This document shows, piece by piece, positions 41,464 to 46,404 of a stretch of DNA of 46,404 nucleotides. The notes below the pieces were generated by a model that was given only the letters and a program-made list of their open reading frames with translations, had not been told where the DNA came from and did no database searches. The position numbers were made by a program, and so were the translations under genes. The stretch lies in assembly GCF_040394755.1 (NCBI RefSeq), contig NZ_JBEBRQ010000023.1. One strand, written 5' to 3'. Positions within the stretch are counted from its first letter, which is position 1, and the number at the start of each line of letters is the position of its first letter. This DNA is from Castellaniella defragrans_A (GTDB taxonomy: Bacteria; Pseudomonadota; Gammaproteobacteria; Burkholderiales; Burkholderiaceae_B).

Positions 41464-42843
41464 TTACAGCGTGCCAGTGGCCGGCGCGTCCGCAGCAGAC
41501 GCGGCCGAGGAGGAACCCGCATCCCCGGCATCGGACGCCGCCCCGGCGCCCGGATCGGCCGGCGCCTGCCCTGGATCGGGAATATCCTGGGCATCGAGGG
41601 CATCCCGCGCGGCGGCGATCGCATCGAGACTGTTGTCTACTGTCGGCAGACGGGTCTCGATTGCCGTATCCAGCAAGGCGCGAGCGATGCCCAGCGCCTC
41701 GCGCGACTGCTCGGAGCGCATGTCGAAGCGCCGGTCAATGGCATTCGCGATACGGCCCAGCTCAGTCTGCCAGATCCTCGACTGATGCATCATCAAGGCC
41801 AATTGCGCCGTCAGGATGCGCTGCTGCAGGTTTTCGCGAAAACGCAGGGCCTGCTCGGGCGAGATCAGCAATGCCGCCGCATCATCGACGCGCCGGACCT
41901 CGAACAAACCGCGCAGATCATGCGACAGCATGGTACCCGCCTCGCGCGTCCAGTCCCAGGCCTCGGACCCCATGCGTTGCCACCAGGGCGCATCCGCACC
42001 AACGGCTGCGGGGGCGGGCGCCTGGGGCGGCACTGCCACGGGCGGCGCCGATTGCGGCGCCGCTGCATCGGGAACCAGCAAAGGCGCCTCGCCCAACAGG
42101 GTGTACAAACGATCGAGATTGGCGGAAAGCGCCGGCAGATCGACTGTGACGACGGCGCGCAGGCGATCCACGTCGCCATTGATGGTCTGTTGCAGGGATG
42201 CCAGGGCTGGACGGTTGGCGCGCGCCAGCCGGGCCTGGGCGACCTCGAGCGAAATGATGGCGTTGGCGACATTGCCTTCGAGTCCCAGCTGCTGCTGGGC
42301 AATGGTGACCAGGCGATCGATATCGTTGAGCAACAGCAGATCCGAGCCGCTGTCGGTCATCATTTGCAGCGCACGGTCGAGATCGCGGATCTGGCCCTGC
42401 GCATCATTGAGCGCCTGGCGCAATTGTTCGATCTGCCCGGCCTGGCTGCTCATCTGCTCACGCGTCTGGTTGGCCGTTTCCTGGGCGAGCTGGGCGGCGC
42501 GCGCGGCCTGGCCACCCTGCTGCACCATATCCGCGCGCAGGCTGCGATATTCCTGATTCTGATACCACAAAGCGCCGCCCAGCACGACCGCCAACAGCAC
42601 CAGCAGGAATACGGCCACGGCCAGTGATCGGCCACCGCTCTTGCGTGGCGAAGATGCCGGCGTTGCCCTGGATGAGGCTGCCGGCGCGGATGCCGATGCG
42701 GCTTTTGATGCGGTTGACTGGGGGGCTTTCGATGCAGGGTTGGCGGTTTCGGGGGCGGATGCGGACCCGGCGCCGGATGATGCCGGCTGTGAAGGAGACG
42801 TCGAGGATTCGGCGGAGTGCGTGCTGCGGTCTTGATCGGTCAT
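41464..42843 (-). CDS. hemX: HemX-like uroporphyrinogen-III C-methyltransferase-family protein
   Basis: This predicted inner-membrane protein has 459 residues. A Ser/Ala/Pro-rich cytoplasmic N-terminus (1-70) leads to one membrane segment (LAVAVFLLVLLAVVLGGALWY, about 72-92). A long coiled coil (100-170; RSLRADMVQQGG...LRQALNDAQGQIRDLDRALQ) and a helical extracytoplasmic domain follow, ending in an Ala/Asp-rich tail. This is the HemX architecture. Despite the family name it lacks the SAM methyltransferase domain, so enzymatic activity is not expected. It sits between hemD and hemY as usual. Confidence 0.9.
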   Translation of the reverse strand: MTDQDRSTHSAESSTSPSQPASSGAGSASAPETANPASKAPQSTASKAASASAPAASSRATPASSPRKSGGRSLAVAVFLLVLLAVVLGGALWYQNQEYRSLRADMVQQGGQAARAAQLAQETANQTREQMSSQAGQIEQLRQALNDAQGQIRDLDRALQMMTDSGSDLLLLNDIDRLVTIAQQQLGLEGNVANAIISLEVAQARLARANRPALASLQQTINGDVDRLRAVVTVDLPALSANLDRLYTLLGEAPLLVPDAAAPQSAPPVAVPPQAPAPAAVGADAPWWQRMGSEAWDWTREAGTMLSHDLRGLFEVRRVDDAAALLISPEQALRFRENLQQRILTAQLALMMHQSRIWQTELGRIANAIDRRFDMRSEQSREALGIARALLDTAIETRLPTVDNSLDAIAAARDALDAQDIPDPGQAPADPGAGAASDAGDAGSSSAASAADAPATGTL

Positions 42844-42861
42844 GACGGCGTAATTTTCCTT

Positions 42862-43647
42862 CTAACAACGCAAGCGCGATGCTGCCAATATAGCCTGAAA
42901 TATCGCCTGCTCATCGGGCGCACAGATTTTTACATCGAGTACCGGCGGCCGCTCGAAGGCTGGCACCCGAGCCTCGGCCAGACATTGTAGCCGCCGCGCG
43001 ATGCGCTCGTGTATCGTTACCGCACACAGGACCGGCGGCCACCCCAGGCCGTGGGCGCTGAAACTGGCGGCAATAGCCTCCAACCCCTCCAGGCTGCTCA
43101 CCAGGAGGATGCATGGACGCGCGTCGATGGCGGCCTGGCACTGGTCTTGCGTCCAGCGCACGGGGTCGCGCCCATACAGGGCATGGCGCCCGACCCGGCA
43201 GCCTCGTTGTTCGAGTTGCGTGGCCAGCCACTCCCGGCCATGCTGTCCACGCAGGATCAGCGCGCGCGCCGGTCGCAGTCCATGCGCATCGATCAGTGCC
43301 AACAAGGCTTCGGAATCCTGCGGGCCATCGGCGGACGGCGCCAGGACCTGGTCCGCCGGGACCCGTTGACGCAAGGCGCGGGCTGTGGCCTCGCCAACCG
43401 CGGCCGCAAAGGTTGCGACCGGCCAGGCACCGGACCATTGGGCAAAGTAGCGCTCGACCGCCTGGCGGCTGACGAACACCAGCACATCGTAATCATCGGG
43501 CGCGGGCGCCGGGCCATCGAGAGTACGCAGGACGAGCGCCGGCGCAATGGTCACCGCCAGGCCCGCGGCCTGGAGATTTCGGGCAATTGTTTCGTTGCGC
43601 CCAGCGGGACGCGTCAGGACGGCAAGCGGCAGGCCCGGCCCCGGCAT
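42862..43647 (-). CDS. hemD: Uroporphyrinogen-III synthase
   Basis: This cytosolic enzyme closes and inverts ring D of hydroxymethylbilane to give uroporphyrinogen III. The 261-residue product shows the family's weakly conserved features: LTRPAGRNETIARNLQAAG at the N-terminus, DVLVFVSRQAVERYF, FAAAVGEATARAL, LILRGQHGREWLATQLEQRGCRV, and ILLVSSLEGLEAIAASFS. It follows hemC by 13 bp. Confidence 0.93.
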   Translation of the reverse strand: MPGPGLPLAVLTRPAGRNETIARNLQAAGLAVTIAPALVLRTLDGPAPAPDDYDVLVFVSRQAVERYFAQWSGAWPVATFAAAVGEATARALRQRVPADQVLAPSADGPQDSEALLALIDAHGLRPARALILRGQHGREWLATQLEQRGCRVGRHALYGRDPVRWTQDQCQAAIDARPCILLVSSLEGLEAIAASFSAHGLGWPPVLCAVTIHERIARRLQCLAEARVPAFERPPVLDVKICAPDEQAIFQAILAASRLRC

Positions 43648-43660
43648 ATGACCGCCACGC

Positions 43661-44614
43661 TCAAGGTGAACCGGGCGCCGCCAGCAGGCGCGCGAGAATG
43701 GCGTCCGCGCCCTGGTCCAGCAGGGCTTGCGCCACCTGGGCGCCCAGGGCCTCGGCCTGAATGATCGGCCCCTCGGCCTCGGCCCTCAGAATCCGGGAGC
43801 CGTCCGGCTCGGCAACGAGAGCCCGCAAGACCAGCCGCCCGTCGGATTCGCGCGCGTAGGCCGCAAGCGGCACCTGGCACGAACCGCCCAGGGCACGCGA
43901 AACCGCCCGCTCGGCCAGCGTGCAAGCGCTGCTGCGCTCGCAAACCAGGGGCGCCAGCCAGGTCCGCACATCCATGCGGTCGGCCATGATTTCGATTCCC
44001 AGCGCCCCCTGGCCCGCCGCCGGCAGGCTGTGTTCCGGGGGCAGGACGGCGCGAATGCGCTCGGCCAGGCCCAGACGGCGCAAGCCGGCCGCCGCCAGGA
44101 TGATCGCCGCATACTCGCCGCGATCCAGCTTGGCCAGCCGGGTATCCAGGTTGCCGCGCAGGGGCTGGACCTGCAACCGGGGAAAACGTTCGCGCAGTTG
44201 CGCCTCGCGCCGCAGGCTGGAAGTCCCGACCACGGCGCCGTCGGGCAAATCCTCGAGACGCGCATAGTGGTTCGATACCAAGGCATCGAACGGATCCTCG
44301 CGGTCCATGACGGCAGCCAGCGCGAACGGCGGCCCCAGATCCACCGGAACGTCCTTGAGGGAATGGACGGCAAGATGCGCCCTGCCGTCCAGCAGCGCGG
44401 TTTCGAGTTCCTTGACGAAAAGCCCTTTGCCGCCGACCTTGGACAGGGTGCGGTCCAGGATCTGGTCGCCGCGCGTGGTCATGTCCAGCAGTTCGATGAC
44501 GCAACCGGGATACAGCGCCAGCAGGCGGTCGCGGACGTGATGCGCCTGCCACAAGGCGAGGCGGCTGGCGCGCGTGGCGATCACGAGACGCTTGGGAGGA
44601 ACAATAGTCATCAT
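43661..44614 (-). CDS. hemC: Hydroxymethylbilane synthase (porphobilinogen deaminase)
   Basis: This enzyme joins four porphobilinogen molecules into hydroxymethylbilane. The 317-residue product has RLVIATRASRLALWQ, LSKVGGKGLFVKELE, HSLKDVP, VGTSSLRREAQL, RGNLDTRL and the dipyrromethane-binding Cys246 in LGGSCQVP. The start at 44614 (ATGATG) was chosen because AGGTG lies about 8 nt upstream and because it overlaps the stop of the 42-codon ORF before it. It is the first hem gene of a hemC-hemD-hemX-hemY-ppa series and is probably transcribed from upstream of terC. Confidence 0.97.
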   Translation of the reverse strand: MMTIVPPKRLVIATRASRLALWQAHHVRDRLLALYPGCVIELLDMTTRGDQILDRTLSKVGGKGLFVKELETALLDGRAHLAVHSLKDVPVDLGPPFALAAVMDREDPFDALVSNHYARLEDLPDGAVVGTSSLRREAQLRERFPRLQVQPLRGNLDTRLAKLDRGEYAAIILAAAGLRRLGLAERIRAVLPPEHSLPAAGQGALGIEIMADRMDVRTWLAPLVCERSSACTLAERAVSRALGGSCQVPLAAYARESDGRLVLRALVAEPDGSRILRAEAEGPIIQAEALGAQVAQALLDQGADAILARLLAAPGSP

Positions 44615-44739
44615 GCGGTACACCTGGAGAGCAGCAGACTGGCGACGATGCCCAGCACCGCCAGGATCGCCAGCCCCTGCAGAAGCGATAGTCGGGATTC
44701 GCGGGGCTTGCGCCCGGGTTCTTGGCCGGTCATCGCCAT
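44611..44739 (-). CDS. Small single-pass membrane protein between terC and hemC
   Basis: This 42-residue open frame fills the gap between terC and hemC. Its ATG (44739-44737) shares one base with the terC stop (TGATG) and its own stop TGA lies inside the hemC start (ATGATGA). A second ATG two codons on (44733) is also possible. The product has a basic N-terminus (GQEPGRKPRESR) and one hydrophobic helix (LSLLQGLAILAVLGIVASLLL) ending SRCTA, typical of a small inner-membrane protein with N-in topology. I do not recognise a family. The double stop/start overlap argues that it is translated, and it would couple hemC to terC. Confidence 0.68.
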   Translation of the reverse strand: MAMTGQEPGRKPRESRLSLLQGLAILAVLGIVASLLLSRCTA

Positions 44740-45440
44740 CAACGGCCCGCAGCCTTGCGGCGGCGCGCGATCCATGTGCCCACGGCCACCACCAGCACGG
44801 CGCCGACGATCTCGGCGGCGATCTTGACCGCCCCGTCCTGCGAACCGAGCCACCGGTCCACTGCGACATCGGTCACCAACATGCCGCCGGCGATCCAGCC
44901 CAGCAAGGCCGCGCCCAACGTGACGACAAGCGGGAAGCGGTCGATCAGTTTCAGGACCAGGGTACTGCCCCAGACGATGATGGGCACGCTGAGCAGCAAG
45001 CCGAAAATGACGTAACCGAGCTGATGATCGGGAATGGTGTTCTGCGCGGCGCCGGCGATGGCGATCACATTGTCGAGGCTCATCACGAAATCGGCGATGA
45101 TGATCGTGCGGATGGCAGCCCATACCGAACTGGCCCCCTGGATCGTGTCGTGATGGTCGTCCTCGGGCAGCATCAGCTTGATGCCGATCCACAGCAGCAG
45201 CAAGGCGCCGACGATCTTGAGATACGGGATGGCCAGCAGCGTGAGGGCAAAGGCGATCAGGATGACGCGCAGGACAATGGCGCCCGCGGTTCCCCACAGA
45301 ATCCCCTGGATGCGGCGCTTGTGATCGAGTTTGCGACAGGCCAGGGCGATCACCACGGCATTGTCCCCGCCCAGCAGGATGTCGATGAGGACGATCTGGA
45401 AGATCGCTCCCCAATGCAACTGCTGGATCAGGTCAAGCAT
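44739..45440 (-). CDS. TerC-family membrane protein (YjbE-like)
   Basis: This predicted inner-membrane protein has 233 residues and seven hydrophobic segments. The TerC hallmarks are ILLGGDNAVVIALACRKL (acidic residues in the membrane) and the second repeat's FVMSLDNVIAIAGAAQ. Members of the YjbE branch are implicated in metal, mainly manganese, export or in loading exported enzymes. The tellurite-resistance name is historical. It lies downstream of sucD beyond a strong terminator and its stop is joined to the small ORF before hemC. Confidence 0.92.
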   Translation of the reverse strand: MLDLIQQLHWGAIFQIVLIDILLGGDNAVVIALACRKLDHKRRIQGILWGTAGAIVLRVILIAFALTLLAIPYLKIVGALLLLWIGIKLMLPEDDHHDTIQGASSVWAAIRTIIIADFVMSLDNVIAIAGAAQNTIPDHQLGYVIFGLLLSVPIIVWGSTLVLKLIDRFPLVVTLGAALLGWIAGGMLVTDVAVDRWLGSQDGAVKIAAEIVGAVLVVAVGTWIARRRKAAGR

Positions 45441-45472
45441 TCGCGTTCCCTCGCTACATTCAATTCTGATTC

Positions 45473-45498
45473 AAAAAACAGGCCCGCCAGGCGGACCT
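45473..45498 (-). terminator. Rho-independent terminator after sucD
   Basis: On the minus strand AGGTCCGCC pairs with GGCGGGCCT (45498-45480) around a minimal loop, followed by G and six T (45478-45473). It lies 33 bp upstream of terC, so it separates the sucCD and terC-hem units. Confidence 0.82.
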
Positions 45499-45505
45499 CG
45501 TCCAA

Positions 45506-45533
45506 CCGATCGGCCCGGTGCCGGGCCGATCGG
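45506..45533 (-). other. Perfect 13-bp GC-rich palindrome just after the sucD stop
   Basis: CCGATCGGCCCGG (45506-45518) and CCGGGCCGATCGG (45521-45533) form a perfect 13-bp stem with a two-base centre, 7 bp after the sucD stop. There is no T run next to it. It may protect the sucCD message from 3' exonucleases, working together with the terminator that follows. Confidence 0.6.
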
Positions 45534-45540
45534 CGCGCCA

Positions 45541-46404
45541 TCACAGGACGGCCTTGAGCAGCTTGCCCATTTCCGACGGATTGCGCGTGGTACGGATGCC
45601 GCAGGCCTCCATGATCTCGAGTTTCGCGTCAGCCGTGTCGGCACCGCCCGAGATCAGAGCGCCGGCGTGGCCCATGCGCTTGCCCGCGGGCGCGGTGACA
45701 CCGGCGATGAAGCCGACCACTGGTTTTTTCATGTTGTCCTTGGCCCACTGCGCGGCATTCACCTCGTCGGGGCCGCCGATCTCGCCGATCATGATGACCG
45801 CGTCCGTGTCCGGATCGTCATTGAACATCTTGAGCACATCGATGTGCTTGAGACCATTGATCGGATCGCCGCCGATCCCGACCGCGCTGGATTGACCGAG
45901 GCCCAGCTCCGTGACCTGGGCAACGGCCTCATAGGTCAGCGTGCCCGAGCGGCTGACCACGCCGATCCGGCCCTTGCGATGGATGTGTCCGGGCATGATC
46001 CCGATCTTGATTTCATCAGGCGTGATCAGGCCCGGGCAGTTGGGACCCAGCAGCAGGGTCTTGCGATTTTCGGCGCGCATGCGGTTGCGCACTTCGAGCA
46101 TGTCGCGCACGGGAATCCCCTCGGTGATGCAGATGGCCAGATCGAGGTCGGCCTCGACCGCCTCCCAGATGGCCGCCGCCGCGCCGGCCGGCGGCACATA
46201 GATCACCGAAACCGTGGCGCCAGTCTGCGCCTTGGCGTCCTTGACCGAGGCATAGATGGGAATCCCCTCGAAGTCCTCGCCCGCTTTCTTGGGGTGCACG
46301 CCGGCGACGAAGGCGGCGCGGCCGTTTGCGTAATCGCGGCACATGCGGGTATGGAACTGGCCGGTCTTGCCGGTGATCCCTTGCGTGATGACCTTGGTGT
46401 CCTT
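45541..46404 (-). CDS. sucD: Succinyl-CoA synthetase alpha subunit, 5' end outside the window
   Basis: This TCA-cycle enzyme subunit binds CoA and carries the phosphohistidine. 287 codons are visible; comparison with the family suggests about six N-terminal residues (MSILIN-type) are beyond the window edge. Motifs are TGKTGQFHTR at the CoA site, LLGPNCPGLITPDEIKIGIMPGHIH, RSGTLTYEAV, GIGGDPINGLKHIDVL and the active-site His in GKRMGHAGALISGG. The beta-subunit gene sucC would be expected just outside. The gene ends in a palindrome and terminator. Confidence 0.97.
   Translation of the reverse strand, partial: KDTKVITQGITGKTGQFHTRMCRDYANGRAAFVAGVHPKKAGEDFEGIPIYASVKDAKAQTGATVSVIYVPPAGAAAAIWEAVEADLDLAICITEGIPVRDMLEVRNRMRAENRKTLLLGPNCPGLITPDEIKIGIMPGHIHRKGRIGVVSRSGTLTYEAVAQVTELGLGQSSAVGIGGDPINGLKHIDVLKMFNDDPDTDAVIMIGEIGGPDEVNAAQWAKDNMKKPVVGFIAGVTAPAGKRMGHAGALISGGADTADAKLEIMEACGIRTTRNPSEMGKLLKAVL

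Noticed and set aside
40294..42627. Open frame of about 777 codons on the plus strand opposite hemX and hemY
   Set aside because: Antisense to conserved hem genes, with the same compositional artefact.
1..46404. CRISPR arrays, integrase or complete insertion sequence
   Set aside because: No direct-repeat array with regular spacing and no transposase or integrase reading frame was recognised.

Overview
The window is GC-rich, tightly packed bacterial DNA. Gene content and order (leuC-leuD-leuB-asd-fimV-truA, terC-hemC-hemD-hemX-hemY-ppa, BPSS1780-family and DUF2069 proteins, APH-fold homoserine kinase) point to Betaproteobacteria, order Burkholderiales, most likely an Alcaligenaceae member related to Bordetella, Achromobacter or Castellaniella. 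This assignment is by protein families and gene order only; no search was run. Almost all genes lie on the minus strand. The exceptions are the tRNA at the left edge and a block at 24.6-29.4 kb (yihY, a CBS-domain gene, thrB, a BPSS1780-family gene).

Layout. 1-120: 3' part of tRNA-Val(GAC) and its terminator. 158-6292: a complete chaperone-usher fimbrial operon in the order pilin, chaperone, usher, tip adhesin, second chaperone. 6499-10439: an RcsB-like response regulator and an RcsC-like hybrid sensor kinase that also carries a C-terminal HPt domain. An RcsB-box-like site lies upstream of the pilin gene. 10569-13530: trpF joined to a two-gene TRAP transporter that has no binding-protein gene. 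13594-20409: the housekeeping series truA, fimV, asd, leuB, leuD, leuC. 20649-24564: M48 lipoprotein, aroC, selO and DUF2069. 24603-29439: yihY, a 156-bp inverted-repeat element, a CBS protein, dusA (minus), thrB and a BPSS1780-family gene.

29370-38504 is a compact Tad/Flp-type pilus operon. In transcription order it encodes Flp pilin, TadG-like, TadE-like, an unrecognised exported protein, CpaB/RcpC, CpaC/RcpA, an FHA-domain-fused TadA ATPase, TadB, TadC and a DUF192 protein. Most junctions are ATGA overlaps or gaps of about one base. 38649-46404 holds housekeeping genes: a fumarylacetoacetase-family hydrolase, ppa, hemY, hemX, hemD, hemC, an unlisted 42-residue membrane-protein ORF coupled to its neighbours, terC, and sucD (cut at the window edge, followed by a strong terminator).

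The items most worth follow-up are the Rcs-like phosphorelay next to a fimbrial operon with a matching operator-like site, the reduced Tad locus with FHA-TadA and an unknown periplasmic component, the small membrane ORF between terC and hemC, and the dispersed inverted-repeat element whose end supplies the stop codon of yihY.
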